Position numbers and translations under genes: made by a program. The notes under the pieces are model-generated. The model was not told where the DNA came from. It ran no database searches and saw only the letters and a list, made by a program, of their open reading frames with translations. 15,489 nt of DNA from an uncultured Lysobacteraceae bacterium (GTDB lineage: Bacteria > Pseudomonadota > Gammaproteobacteria > Xanthomonadales > Rhodanobacteraceae), in the NCBI GenBank assembly GCA_946482585.1, contig CAMLSI010000061.1, forward strand, positions 1-15,489. The letters are read 5' to 3'. Shown in pieces: positions 1 to 11,823 of this stretch. Each line of letters starts with the position of its first letter. Positions within the stretch are counted from its first letter, which is position 1.

Positions 1-1186
1 GATAGAGGCCGACGAAGGCGGAGGAAAGGCCGAGCGCCGACTTCTGGATCAGGGTAACCAGGCCGAAGACGAAGCCCTCGACGCGCACGCCGGATCGCCA
101 TTCGCCGTATTCGACCGTGTCCGGCACGATCGACCAGAAGTTGACGGCGATCGCTGCCGAGCCGAACGCGGTAATCGCGACCAGCACGAATACGGTGGTC
201 GTATCCGGTCGGTCGATGAGGACCAGCACGCCGAGCGCAGCCGTGGCAATGAGCAGGCCGATGATCCACGCCGCCCGCTTGCCGGTGTAGCGGCTGATCA
301 GCGTCCACGGCAGGATCGCGAGCATCTGCACGAACGGGATCATGCTGGCAAGATCGCCGGTCATGGTCGGCTCGCCGCGCATGTAGTACTGCACGAAGTA
401 CGGCAGGCTGGCGCTGGTGGCCGTGCTGGCGAAGCCGAACAGGGCGATTGCCCCGGCCGCCTGCAGGAACGGCGTGTTCCCGGCCAGCATGCGCAGCAGT
501 TCGCGCAGCGGCGGATGCGGTTGCTGTTCGGCGACCGGCTCGAGTCGTTCCTCGGTCAACCCGTAGCTGGCGAAGATGATCAGCGTCGCGAACGACGACA
601 GGATTGCCGCCGACCAGAAATAGGCCGAGTCCGGATTGCCGATGCCGAGCCACGCCACCAGTCGTGGCGTCGCAAAGCCAACCACGGCCGAGCCGCTGAA
701 GGCGAACAGCATGCGCGCGCCGGCCAGCCAGTTGCGCTCCATCGAGTCGCGTGTCATCGACGCCATCATGGCGCCGTACGGGATGTTGACGGCGGCATAA
801 ACCGTGCGGAACAACAACTGGGTGACCAGCGCATACACGACCAGCGCGGTATCGCGGAACGGCACCGGCAGGAACACGAAGCTGAAGGTCACGGCCAGCG
901 GAATCGCGCCGAACAGCATGTACGGGCGATAGCGTCCGAAGCGCGTGCGCGTCTTGTTGGCGACGATGCCGATCAGCGGATCGACCAGACCGTCCCAGAT
1001 CAGGCAGATCATGACGATGATGCCGGCCGCGCCGCTGTCGAGGCCGAGCACGTCGGTGTAGTACTTGAGAAGAAAGACCTGCAGCGGCAGCCAGTAGAAA
1101 TTGAAGGCGAAATCGCCGAGGCCATAGCCGAGGTAGCGTCGCGTCGGCAGCCGTTGCGGGAGTGCCGCGAGAGGGATGGCGTTCAT
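1..1186 (-). CDS. GPH-family sugar:cation symporter (MFS, MelB/XynP-like), 3' end cut by window edge
   Basis: Reading the minus strand from the ATG at 1186 gives an uninterrupted frame of 395 codons that runs off the left edge. The family is usually 440-480 residues, so the last roughly 50-80 are missing. The N-terminus contains GYGLGDFAFNFYW (about residues 20-32), LLKYYTDVLGL (39-49) and then WDGLVDPLIGIVANKTRTRF followed by GRYRP. This is the conserved TM1/TM2 and cytoplasmic-loop signature of glycoside-pentoside-hexuronide:cation symporters. Many hydrophobic segments follow. It probably imports a glycoside across the inner membrane with H+ or Na+. It lies 102 bp downstream of the GH1 gene on the same strand, which suggests its substrate is what that enzyme cleaves. 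I see no strong Shine-Dalgarno before 1186; the start is chosen because family members begin about 15-20 residues before the YGLGD motif. The exact sugar cannot be read from sequence. Confidence 0.9.
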   Translation of the reverse strand, partial: MNAIPLAALPQRLPTRRYLGYGLGDFAFNFYWLPLQVFLLKYYTDVLGLDSGAAGIIVMICLIWDGLVDPLIGIVANKTRTRFGRYRPYMLFGAIPLAVTFSFVFLPVPFRDTALVVYALVTQLLFRTVYAAVNIPYGAMMASMTRDSMERNWLAGARMLFAFSGSAVVGFATPRLVAWLGIGNPDSAYFWSAAILSSFATLIIFASYGLTEERLEPVAEQQPHPPLRELLRMLAGNTPFLQAAGAIALFGFASTATSASLPYFVQYYMRGEPTMTGDLASMIPFVQMLAILPWTLISRYTGKRAAWIIGLLIATAALGVLVLIDRPDTTTVFVLVAITAFGSAAIAVNFWSIVPDTVEYGEWRSGVRVEGFVFGLVTLIQKSALGLSSAFVGLY

Positions 1187-1215
1187 GGTTTCGGGTTCAC
1201 TCGGGCTGGGGACGG

Positions 1216-1249
1216 CAGGGCGGGGCGACGGCTCCGCGCGCCCCGCCTG
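1216..1249 (-). other. GC-rich intercistronic hairpin between the GH1 and symporter genes
   Basis: CAGGGCGGGGCG at 1216-1227 pairs with CGCCCCGCCTG at 1239-1249, an 11-bp stem with one bulged G and an 11-base loop. It lies in the 102-bp gap between the GH1 stop and the symporter start. In the transcribed (minus) direction no run of U follows, so a classical intrinsic terminator is not supported. It may act as an mRNA stabiliser or a partial attenuator; that is inference. Confidence 0.5.
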
Positions 1250-1288
1250 TTTCGCGATGTTCGCGACAGCGTTTCGGCGAGGCGCAAG

Positions 1289-5306
<4,018 letters not shown>

Positions 5307-5392
5307 GGGTGTAACCCTCCCGTTGATGACGCTCTCTGAGCCAGTCCCCGAGCGTCTTTGATTAGCCGCTGGCGACGCAGAGTGCATATCGA

Positions 5393-5406
5393 TGGCAGCG
5401 CTGTCA
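5393..5406. promoter_or_regulatory. LacI-family operator 1 (TGGCAGCGCTGTCA)
   Basis: This 14-bp near-palindrome is centred on AGCGCT, the form typical of LacI-family repressor sites ahead of proteobacterial sugar genes. It lies 87 bp upstream of the receptor start codon and overlaps a TTGACA hexamer on the minus strand. Bound repressor would therefore block the -35 region. The cognate regulator is not in the window. Confidence 0.75.
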
Positions 5407-5407
5407 A
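5402..5407 (-). promoter_or_regulatory. -35 hexamer TTGACA of the putative receptor promoter
   Basis: The minus strand reads a perfect TTGACA here, overlapping operator 1. I see no good -10 hexamer at 16-18 bp. The region 17 bp downstream reads CACTCT, and TATGCA occurs too close, so the -10 is uncertain and an activator or different spacing may be involved. Confidence 0.4.
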
Positions 5408-5414
5408 TTGAAAT

Positions 5415-5428
5415 TGATAGCGCTGTCA
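5415..5428. promoter_or_regulatory. LacI-family operator 2 (TGATAGCGCTGTCA)
   Basis: A second copy of the AGCGCT-centred dyad starts exactly 22 bp from operator 1, separated by the AT-rich spacer ATTGAAAT. Two sites about two helical turns apart on the same face suggest cooperative binding of one repressor. Confidence 0.75.
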
Positions 5429-5458
5429 TTCGACGAAAATCGCTGCTGCAATGCAGAA

Positions 5459-5472
5459 TGACAGCGCAGTCA
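5459..5472. promoter_or_regulatory. LacI-family operator 3, weaker (TGACAGCGCAGTCA)
   Basis: A third dyad, with TGAC/GTCA arms and one core mismatch (AGCGCA), starts 44 bp from operator 2. It is the site nearest the plus-strand halogenase remnant, so it may once have controlled that gene, or it may still support looping with operators 1 and 2. Confidence 0.55.
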
Positions 5473-5541
5473 TCCGGGCGTACGGTGCGCGGCTCGGTGT
5501 CAACCGGCGCGCCGCCAGCGCACGAATCGGGGGCTGCAACC

Positions 5542-5815
5542 ATGCCACGGACCGTAATGATCGCGGCTGGCGGAACGGCAGACCGGTCACCGGGGACCGT
5601 GTGCATCCAGCTCGTCGAGTCGCCGACATCGGCATCCTCGGGGTCGGCGAGGGCGCGTTCTCGTCGGTCCGCGGTGCGCTCGCAGATCGGCATCAGCGAG
5701 GCGCGCTCCATCGGCGAAACCCAAGCCGCCTTCAAGCAGGGCATCCGCTTCGTCGACCGGGTCCGGCCGACGGGTTCGCCGGGCCGCGATCACTGCTCAC
5801 ATCCTTTCAGCCTGC
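5542..5815 (+). pseudogene. Flavin-dependent tryptophan halogenase, decayed N-terminal fragment
   Basis: Three pieces of the family's N-terminus lie in order but in two frames. From the ATG at 5542 comes MPRTVMIAAGGTA, a damaged FAD-binding GGGTAGW motif. About 15-20 residues are then missing, followed by CIQLVES. From 5625, in another frame, comes DIGILGVGEGAFSSVRGAL, the family's GVGEG/A region. From 5683, back in the first frame, comes QIGISEARSIGETQAAFKQG, then IRFVD and, further on, HPFSLPSS. The two shifts fit losses of one base near 5620 and two near 5682. Point changes look like decay: FVDR for FVDW, and DHCSHPF for DHY-HPF. A full gene is about 500 codons; only about 90 remain, and the catalytic C-terminal region with GWxWxIP is absent. 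Intact enzymes oxidise FADH2 to halogenate an indole substrate. Similar genes commonly sit next to TonB receptors in sugar loci of related bacteria. Homology may continue weakly to about 5880 (SQHAIRDLSPH in the frame of the second piece). Confidence 0.75.
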
Positions 5816-6012
5816 CCAGTTCGCGCGTCGACGCGCCGTCAGCCAGCACGCCATCAGGGACCTGTCCCCACATGGCGACCCGCGCGCGGTTCTCGGCCGG
5901 CCGGATGCCGCGTCGCCGCTTCGGGCCGGCAGCGCTTGACCGCCGCCAGCGGCAGCGGCACGTCGACATTGCTGCGTGCGCTCGGGAGAACTCGCGTCGC
6001 TGCGGCGATGCC

Positions 6013-6645
6013 TCAGTTCGTGCTCGTCGCGAGCCGGTAGCCGAGAAAAACGAACAGCGCGCCCGCCGCACGCTTCGCCATTCTCGCCAGCAGCGCCGCG
6101 CCGCGGAGCTTGCCGGCGATTGCCGCGCTGCCGAACGCCGCGCACAGATTCCAGAGCGTGCCGTTCACGTTGAAGACGATGCCGAGTAGCAGCATGGCCA
6201 GGGACGGATGCGGCGCCGACTCGTCGACGAACTGCGGCAGGAACGCGAGGAAGAACACGGCGACTTTCGGATTCAGCGCATTGGTCACGAACCCTTGCAG
6301 AAAGATCGTGCGCGGCGGATCGGGCGAGCGGCGCTGCGTCGCGGCGCCGGCGTCGGTCGTCGAGCTACGCAGCAGGCCTATGCCCAGCCAGACCAGATAG
6401 GCCGCGCCTGCCAGTTTCATCAGCAGGAACGCCTCTGCTGACGCCGCGACGAGCGCCGACACGCCGATGATTGCCGTGAGGACGTGCACGAAGCAGCCGG
6501 CGCCGATGCCGAGCGCGGCAATCGCCCCGGCCTTCGCGCCTTGCGAGGCCGAGCGCCCCGCGATGTAGAGAAGATCGGCGCCCGGAACGATGTTGAGCAG
6601 CAGGCCGCCGGCGACGAACAGCGGAAAATCATGGATTCCGAGCAT
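6013..6645 (-). CDS. LysE/RhtB-family amino-acid exporter
   Basis: This 210-residue inner-membrane protein has the usual family length and about six hydrophobic segments. Signatures are LLLNIVPGADLLYIAGRS (about residues 15-32, family form N-x-x-P-G-P-D-T-L-Y), a small-residue-rich stretch with LGIGAGCFVH, LMKLAGAAYLVWLGIGLLRS at the third segment, and QGFVTNALNPKVAVFFLAF in the middle. The family exports amino acids or related metabolites by exchange with protons; the substrate cannot be deduced. The ATG at 6645 matches the usual MLGIHD-type start, although the GGAG before it is directly adjacent and so poorly spaced. It is divergent from recQ across 228 bp. Nothing ties it to the sugar operon except position. 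Confidence 0.9.
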   Translation of the reverse strand: MLGIHDFPLFVAGGLLLNIVPGADLLYIAGRSASQGAKAGAIAALGIGAGCFVHVLTAIIGVSALVAASAEAFLLMKLAGAAYLVWLGIGLLRSSTTDAGAATQRRSPDPPRTIFLQGFVTNALNPKVAVFFLAFLPQFVDESAPHPSLAMLLLGIVFNVNGTLWNLCAAFGSAAIAGKLRGAALLARMAKRAAGALFVFLGYRLATSTN

Positions 6646-6873
6646 CTCCAGCCACGCCCTGTCTGTGTGTTCGCCGCATCCGCCGGCAATGGTGAGGACA
6701 TCGCCGGCGGAACGGCGATTCCTGTTCTGCTCGCGTCAATACACCGCGCGGCCGCGCGAAGGCAATGCGACGACGCGGACGACGGCATCGCCTGCCGCTC
6801 GTGGGAATCTTCGCAGCCCGTGCGCCGCTGCAGTCCGATGCCGGGGGCTTGCTCCATCCGCTAGCATGTGCGG
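6646..6873. other. Divergent intergenic region between the LysE-type gene and recQ
   Basis: This 228-bp gap should hold both promoters, but I cannot identify convincing -35/-10 pairs. CGCCGGC occurs at 6681-6687 and 6702-6708, 21 bp apart. In DNA this GC-rich the repeat may be chance. No gene is supported here. Confidence 0.4.
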
Positions 6874-8700
6874 ATGACCTCACTCGCTCTTGAAGTCCTG
6901 CATCGCGTTTTCGGCTACGCGAGTTTCCGCGGCGAACAGGCCGCGATCGTCGACCACCTGCATGCCGGCAACGATTGTCTCGTGCTGATGCCGACCGGCG
7001 GCGGCAAATCGCTGTGCTATCAGGTACCCGCGCTGCTGCGCGAAGGCACCGCCGTCGTGGTGTCGCCGCTGATCGCGCTGATGCAGGACCAGGTCGACGC
7101 GCTGACCCAGCTCGGCGTCGCGGCCGCCTTCCTCAATTCCTCGCTGTCGCCGCAGGATCAGCGCGAGGTCGAGCAGCGCCTGCTGCGCCGCGAGCTCAAA
7201 CTGCTCTACGTCGCGCCGGAGCGACTGCTCGGCGAGCGCATGCTCGATCAGCTGGGGCGCGTGCCGATCTCGCTGTTCGCGATCGACGAAGCGCACTGCG
7301 TCTCGCAATGGGGCCACGACTTCCGTCCCGAATACCGCGGCCTCAACCTGCTGCACGAACGCTTCCCGCAGGTGCCGCGCATCGCACTGACGGCGACGGC
7401 CGACGCGCCCACGCGCGCGGAGATCGTCGAACGGCTCGGTCTCGACGAGGCGCGGCAGTTCGTCGCGAGCTTCGACCGCCCCAACATCCGCTACCAGGTC
7501 GTCGAGAAGGACAATGCGCGGCGGCAGCTGCGCGAATTCCTCGCCGATCGCCGCGACGAATCCGGCATCGTGTATTGCCTGTCGCGCAAGAAGGTCGACG
7601 AAACCGCGGCGGCGCTCGCAGCCGACGGCTTCGACGCACTGCCGTATCACGCGGGCATGGACCAGGCCGTGCGCGCGGCGAACCAGCAGCGCTTCCTGCG
7701 CGACGACGGCGTCGTCATGGTCGCGACGATCGCGTTCGGCATGGGCATCGACAAGCCCGACGTACGCTATGTCGCGCATCTGGACCTGCCCAAGAGCATG
7801 GAAGGCTACTACCAGGAAACCGGCCGCGCCGGCCGCGACGGCCTGCCGGCGGAAGCCTGGCTCTGCTACGGGCTCGGCGATGTGGTCACGATGAGCCAGA
7901 TGATCGCGCAGTCGGAATCGGGCCAGGAACGCAAGCGCGTCGAGCGCGCCAAGCTCGAGGCCCTGCTGGGCTATGCGGAGGCCACCGGCTGCCGTCGCCG
8001 CCTGCTGCTGGCCTACTTCGGCGAGTCGCGCAGCGAAAATTGCGGCAATTGCGACAATTGCATAACGCCGCCGCGCAGCTGGGATGCGACCGAGGTCGCG
8101 CAGAAGGCGTTGTCGGCGGTCTACCGCACCGGACAGCGCTTCGGCGTCGGGCATCTCGTCAGCGTGCTGCGCGGCGAGGACAGCGAACGCCTGCGCAGCT
8201 GGAACCACGACAAGCTCAGCGTCTACGGCATCGGCCGCGATCTCGACGCGCGCCAGTGGAGCGGCGTATTCCGCCATCTCGTCGCCGCGGGGCATCTGGC
8301 CGCCGATCATGAAGGCTACGGTACGCTGCATTTGTCCGATTCCAGCCGCGCCGTGCTCAAGGGCGAAGCGCGCGTGCTCATGCGCTTTGAGGCCGGTGAT
8401 GTCCAGCGCCGCGCCGAGCGCAAGGCCGCGCGCAAGAGCGGCCGCGGCGCGGCCGCGCACAACAGCCTGCAGATCGGCGACGACGAACGCCCGCTATGGG
8501 ATGCGTTGCGCAGCCTGCGCGCGCGGCTCGCGAAAGAGCAGAACGTGCCCGCCTACGTGATCTTCCACGATGCGACCCTGCTCGACATGCTGCGCGAGCA
8601 CCCCACGTCGATCCGCGAACTGGCGCGCGTCAACGGCGTCGGCGCGACCAAGCTCGAAAAATACGGCGAGGCGTTTCTGGCTGTGCTGGCGAGCGAGTGA
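6874..8700 (+). CDS. recQ: ATP-dependent DNA helicase RecQ
   Basis: This 608-residue 3'-5' helicase acts in recombination and replication-fork repair. In order it shows motif 0 [13 protein letters not shown], Walker A MPTGGGKS (about 39-46), the DEAH box with the RecQ aromatic-rich loop [19 protein letters not shown] (from about 136), ALTATA, and the second lobe with [18 protein letters not shown] and [13 protein letters not shown] zinc-binding RQC domain follows, with Cys373, 390, 393 and 396 (CGNCDNC), then a C-terminal HRDC domain at about 525-605 ([31 protein letters not shown]). Length and domain order match bacterial RecQ. The start is uncertain: ATG at 6874 or in-frame GTG at 6868 (two more residues), neither with a strong Shine-Dalgarno. 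The neighbours give no functional link, and no SOS box is apparent upstream. Confidence 0.97.
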   Translation: MTSLALEVLHRVFGYASFRGEQAAIVDHLHAGNDCLVLMPTGGGKSLCYQVPALLREGTAVVVSPLIALMQDQVDALTQLGVAAAFLNSSLSPQDQREVEQRLLRRELKLLYVAPERLLGERMLDQLGRVPISLFAIDEAHCVSQWGHDFRPEYRGLNLLHERFPQVPRIALTATADAPTRAEIVERLGLDEARQFVASFDRPNIRYQVVEKDNARRQLREFLADRRDESGIVYCLSRKKVDETAAALAADGFDALPYHAGMDQAVRAANQQRFLRDDGVVMVATIAFGMGIDKPDVRYVAHLDLPKSMEGYYQETGRAGRDGLPAEAWLCYGLGDVVTMSQMIAQSESGQERKRVERAKLEALLGYAEATGCRRRLLLAYFGESRSENCGNCDNCITPPRSWDATEVAQKALSAVYRTGQRFGVGHLVSVLRGEDSERLRSWNHDKLSVYGIGRDLDARQWSGVFRHLVAAGHLAADHEGYGTLHLSDSSRAVLKGEARVLMRFEAGDVQRRAERKAARKSGRGAAAHNSLQIGDDERPLWDALRSLRARLAKEQNVPAYVIFHDATLLDMLREHPTSIRELARVNGVGATKLEKYGEAFLAVLASE

Positions 8701-9004
8701 AGCAGCCGTTGAGAAACGAGGGAGAGCCAATCCGCAAGCCTCCGCATCCCACCGGTTCCCGGTCTTGCTCACGCTTGCTCGTGCTCGGCGGTGTGCTCGC
8801 GTTTGGTGTCCGTAACGATCGAAGGAAGAAGGGGGAGAAGCGAGTAACGGCAACGGCGCGTGGCTCGGCTTCCGTACTCTTTTCTCGCGTCGCTTCACGC
8901 ATAACCCATGTTCGGTGGCGTGTTCGCATTGCCAATGTCCCGTGTGGCTGCGGACCGCTACCGTGCACGGCGCGAGGCAGGCGGACCATCGCGCCGCGCG
9001 GACG
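8701..9004. other. Convergent intergenic region after recQ, no gene seen
   Basis: These 304 bp separate the convergent ends of recQ and the 620-residue secreted-protein gene. The only structure I see is an imperfect dyad, GAGAAGCGAGTAACGG (8835-8850) against CCGTACTCTTTTTCTC (8872-8887), which includes a T5 run. It could form a poor bidirectional terminator but has several mismatches. Short open frames here are Arg-rich and look like chance. Confidence 0.4.
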
Positions 9005-10867
9005 TCACTGATCGCGAATCCGCACGAGCCGCGAGGTCGGCGCAAACGTGATCGCCGGTGCCGGATTGCCGGTGACGAAGTTTTCGAGTATGTAGCCGCG
9101 GCCTTGCGCATGACGCACGCGTTCCCAGCCGCGTTTCTGCGTCGCGGAATTGTTCTGGATCAGCAGCTTGCCGGCATGCGGTGCGTCGGCGTAGCTCCAG
9201 CTGCCCCAGCCGACCAGGTCGAGACGGTCGAGGACGCCGCCGGGCTGCATGATCCAGCCGAACGGCGCACACAGCGCGTTAGTCGCGAACTGGTCGAGAT
9301 CGCCGTACGGCGTGCCGCAGAGATGACCGTTGACGCGCGTTTGGTACGCGGTCGGCGGCGCACCGGGGCTCCAGCCCGCCGCATCGGCACGCAGGGCGAG
9401 CCCGACCAGCAGGATGTCCTGTGTCGCGGACTGAAGCCGCGTGACCGTGCGCCAGACGCCGGGTTCTTCCTCGTTGACGAACTGCAACGTCGCGGAGTCG
9501 GGGCCATAGGTGAATTCCACAGTGTTGCCGCCTGCGACCCAGGTCACGCTGCGCGCGCGGCGCCGCGTCGTGGCGTTGAAGCTTGCGGCGAAATCGTAGA
9601 TGTCGTAGCCGAAGCGGCCTTCGATGCCGTCGGTCGACGTGCCGAGATCTTCGGGCAGCGCGAGCACGAAGCTGCCGTTGCCGAAATTCGGCACCGTCGC
9701 GACGAGCAGCGGATGCAGCGCTTCACCGGCCGTTTCGGTCGGCAGGCGCAGCCGCGCCGTCAGCATGCGCATCGGGATTTCCGGGTTGTCGGGATAGGTG
9801 ACGCGCGTCGTGAATGCGATGGCGTGGCGTGCGATACCGCCGGGACCGTAGCTCGGCCGCACGCGAATGCCGACCACGTCGTAGACCGCGAGGACCTGGG
9901 TGCCGTTGACCAGGTCGAACGAGATGGATCGGCTGAAAGGCAAACCGTTGCTGCGCGTCAGGTCGACGCCGCCCTGAGCATTGGCGGTGACCGTGGCCGT
10001 TAGCGGTTGCTCAGAATCCAAATACACAGTTCCACTGGCGCCCTGCAGGCGGTAGGCGAGCTGGCTCTCGACACTGGAGCGCAGCACGCTGGCATACGCG
10101 TCGTACAGTACGTAAAGGGGTTCGGGCGCGATCACGGCGAGCGGCACGATCGCGGCATCGACCGGCAGGGTCAATGCGATCGCGCAGTAGGTCGAGTCGG
10201 CGGGCTGCGTGCAGCTCACGGTGTCGAGTTCGCTGACGTCCGCGTACAGCTGCTGCGCCGGTGCCGGCGCGAGCACGGTGGCGAAGGTGTTCGTCGCGCC
10301 GGCCGGCAGCGGCAGTGTGCCGTTTGCGATCAGCGCGAGTCCGTAGGCGAGGTAATCCTTCGCCGCCGTGGCGCGCGTCGCGCGCTGGAATGTCGCGGCA
10401 TCGGTGATGCGCGCGAAGCCGTTGAAGCCGCGCAGTGCGGCCGTCGCTGCGGTGCTGTAGGGGCCGAGCCGCGCGAACGCGTCCTGGCTATCGTTGACGC
10501 CGGTTGCGCTGCCGAGCGACTGCAATCGCGACAGCGGTCCGAGCGCGCCGGCCCAGACTTCGAGCGTGCGTGTGCCGTGGCCGTAGCCGACGATCTCGAT
10601 GAGCGGATCGGCGGCGAGATAGCGCGTTTCCAGATGCACGCGATAGCTGCCGTCGGCTGTCGACAGCGTGGTCGCGACGTAACTGCCGGCAAAGGCTTCG
10701 ATCGTGGCGCCCGCCAGTGGTTCGGGATAGCCGATGTGCCCGGCGACGACGAAAGCCGGCTCGATGCCGCTGTGGAATATCCGGTCGCCCGGGCTCTGGG
10801 CCTGGGCGGACGAGAACGGCAGCGAGGCGGCGAACAGCAGTGCGGCGACGTAAAGGCGGCGGTGCAT
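9005..10867 (-). CDS. Exported protein of unknown function with N-terminal carboxypeptidase-regulatory-like domain
   Basis: This 620-residue protein has a clear Sec signal peptide (MHRRLYVAALLFAASLPFSS, AQAQ cleavage at about 24). The mature start reads GDRIFHSGIEP, resembling the IF-x-x-G-F-E motif that I associate from memory with Xanthomonadales surface proteins. Residues about 41-100 (PLAGATIEAFAGSYVATTL, then DGSYRV) look like a carboxypeptidase-regulatory/prealbumin-like beta-sandwich. The remaining roughly 500 residues are rich in beta-strand patterns and Thr/Ala/Val, with few charged helices. There are two close cysteine pairs, 219/228 and 517/533, plausible disulfides in an exported protein. 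No enzyme motif or sorting tail is recognised. The ATG at 10867 has AAGGA 8 bases upstream. The gene stands alone, convergent with recQ and 320 bp from its upstream neighbour. It is probably a periplasmic or secreted surface-type protein, but no function is assigned. Confidence 0.85.
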   Translation of the reverse strand: MHRRLYVAALLFAASLPFSSAQAQSPGDRIFHSGIEPAFVVAGHIGYPEPLAGATIEAFAGSYVATTLSTADGSYRVHLETRYLAADPLIEIVGYGHGTRTLEVWAGALGPLSRLQSLGSATGVNDSQDAFARLGPYSTAATAALRGFNGFARITDAATFQRATRATAAKDYLAYGLALIANGTLPLPAGATNTFATVLAPAPAQQLYADVSELDTVSCTQPADSTYCAIALTLPVDAAIVPLAVIAPEPLYVLYDAYASVLRSSVESQLAYRLQGASGTVYLDSEQPLTATVTANAQGGVDLTRSNGLPFSRSISFDLVNGTQVLAVYDVVGIRVRPSYGPGGIARHAIAFTTRVTYPDNPEIPMRMLTARLRLPTETAGEALHPLLVATVPNFGNGSFVLALPEDLGTSTDGIEGRFGYDIYDFAASFNATTRRRARSVTWVAGGNTVEFTYGPDSATLQFVNEEEPGVWRTVTRLQSATQDILLVGLALRADAAGWSPGAPPTAYQTRVNGHLCGTPYGDLDQFATNALCAPFGWIMQPGGVLDRLDLVGWGSWSYADAPHAGKLLIQNNSATQKRGWERVRHAQGRGYILENFVTGNPAPAITFAPTSRLVRIRDQ

Positions 10868-11187
10868 GGGGTCTTCCTTGGAAAAGGGCGCGTGGAGGAC
10901 GGCGAAATGCCTGTGCCGTCCGGGCAGCCGAACTCTCAGCCCGCCGTGTGCGTCCGGGCAACGTCAGGGCAGGGCTCGATTCAGCCCAACAGCAACGCCA
11001 GCCGGATGTTTTTGAGCCTCTGTTATCCGAGCTGCTCGGCCAAAGCGGCGAGGTCCCGCGCCGAGCCTGCTGCACGTGCCCAGCCTCCGCGGTAGCTGCG
11101 GACGCGCGTGATCCGCCGTTTTGCTGTCTCGATCGATCGGCGAAGGGGGCGAATCCATCGGATACGCCGCGATCGTCGGTCGGAGAT
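10868..11187. other. Intergenic region, no gene seen
   Basis: These 320 bp precede the 620-residue exported-protein gene and follow the NTF2-like gene on the minus strand. They contain two short dyads, GGGCT-AGCCC at 10972-10987 and the perfect CCGAGCTGCTCGG at 11027-11039. Neither is followed by a U-tract on the minus strand, so neither is a convincing terminator. Open frames across it are Arg-rich shadows. A promoter for the downstream gene is expected but I cannot point to one. Confidence 0.4.
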
Positions 11188-11685
11188 TCAGTGCGTCGCC
11201 GCCGGAGCGCGTTTCGGCAAGGCGTTGGCGTTGTCCATGTCGGCAGCGATGCGCCAGACGCCGTCGCCGCCGCGGCGAAGCACCAGCACGAACTTGCCGA
11301 AGTCCGGCTTGCCAGCGCCTCCGCCGAAGCCGCCGACGACGTAGGCCATGTCGCCCGACTCGGCGTAGTGCAGCGCGCGCAGCGCGAGCGGTGTACCGGC
11401 GTTCTGCGCATAAGCCGCGCGGATCGCTGCAGCGCCAGCGGCGGGCGGCTGGCCGTTCGGCAGCGCGTAGCCGTCCGCGGTGAACAGCTTGGCGAGCGCT
11501 TCGTCGTCCTTGGCGACCCACGCGGTTTCGTAGTCGCGCAGCACGCGATCGATCGCGGGCGGCAGGGCGATCGACGGCGCGGCGACCGTGGGTGCCGCGG
11601 CGGGCGGTGCGGGCTGTTCGGCCCAGGCCGCGACCGAGAACGCGGCGGCCAGTACGAGTGCGCGAAGGAATAGACGGCGAATCAC
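11188..11685 (-). CDS. Small exported NTF2-like (DUF4440/SnoaL-type) protein
   Basis: This 165-residue protein has a signal peptide of about 22 residues (IRRLFLRALVLAAAFSVAAW-A). An Ala/Pro linker follows to about residue 42, then a single NTF2-like cone-fold domain. The opening helix VLRDYETAWVAKDDEALAKL, then FTADGYALPNGQPPAAGAAA, a central strand pair and the closing VWRIAADMDNAN follow the DUF4440 layout. Family members include small ketosteroid-isomerase-like and binding proteins; most exported ones have no known activity. The frame opens further upstream to 11748, but a GTG at 11685 has GGAG six bases ahead and directly begins the signal peptide, so I take that start. It lies 138 bp after the membrane-protein gene on the same strand, so co-transcription is possible. 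Confidence 0.85.
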   Translation of the reverse strand: MIRRLFLRALVLAAAFSVAAWAEQPAPPAAAPTVAAPSIALPPAIDRVLRDYETAWVAKDDEALAKLFTADGYALPNGQPPAAGAAAIRAAYAQNAGTPLALRALHYAESGDMAYVVGGFGGGAGKPDFGKFVLVLRRGGDGVWRIAADMDNANALPKRAPAATH

Positions 11686-11823
11686 GTGACACTCCGGAGC
11701 TGAGGTTTCGAGTGGATAGTGACGTAACGCGATGCGCGAAGCCGTCATCCGGTCGCGAGAAACGCAACGCGGGCACCGCGGGCCGCGTCGCGCGGGTTCG
11801 GCGCCGCCCGTGGCTCTGCCGGT

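Noticed and set aside
5437..5450. A fourth operator at the vacant 22-bp step between operators 2 and 3
   Set aside because: AAATCGCTGCTGCA keeps only a few consensus positions and has no AGCGCT core, so it is not a credible site.
6681..6709. Repeated CGCCGGC elements upstream of recQ as a possible operator
   Set aside because: The element is short, is itself palindromic and is common in DNA of this GC content; the flanking bases do not match between copies.
6866..6877. A tiny ATG TGC GGA TGA reading frame overlapping the recQ start, a possible coupling leader
   Set aside because: Three codons with no ribosome site; it is most likely chance, and the true recQ start (6868 or 6874) is itself uncertain.
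6880..8460. A 526-codon minus-strand open frame opposite recQ
   Set aside because: It lies wholly within recQ, whose motifs are intact. The antisense product has no recognisable domain and a shadow-like Ala/Arg/Gln composition.
8835..8887. Intrinsic terminator for recQ
   Set aside because: The dyad has internal mismatches, a long loop and a T-run placed inside the arm rather than after it, so it is too weak to call as a terminator.
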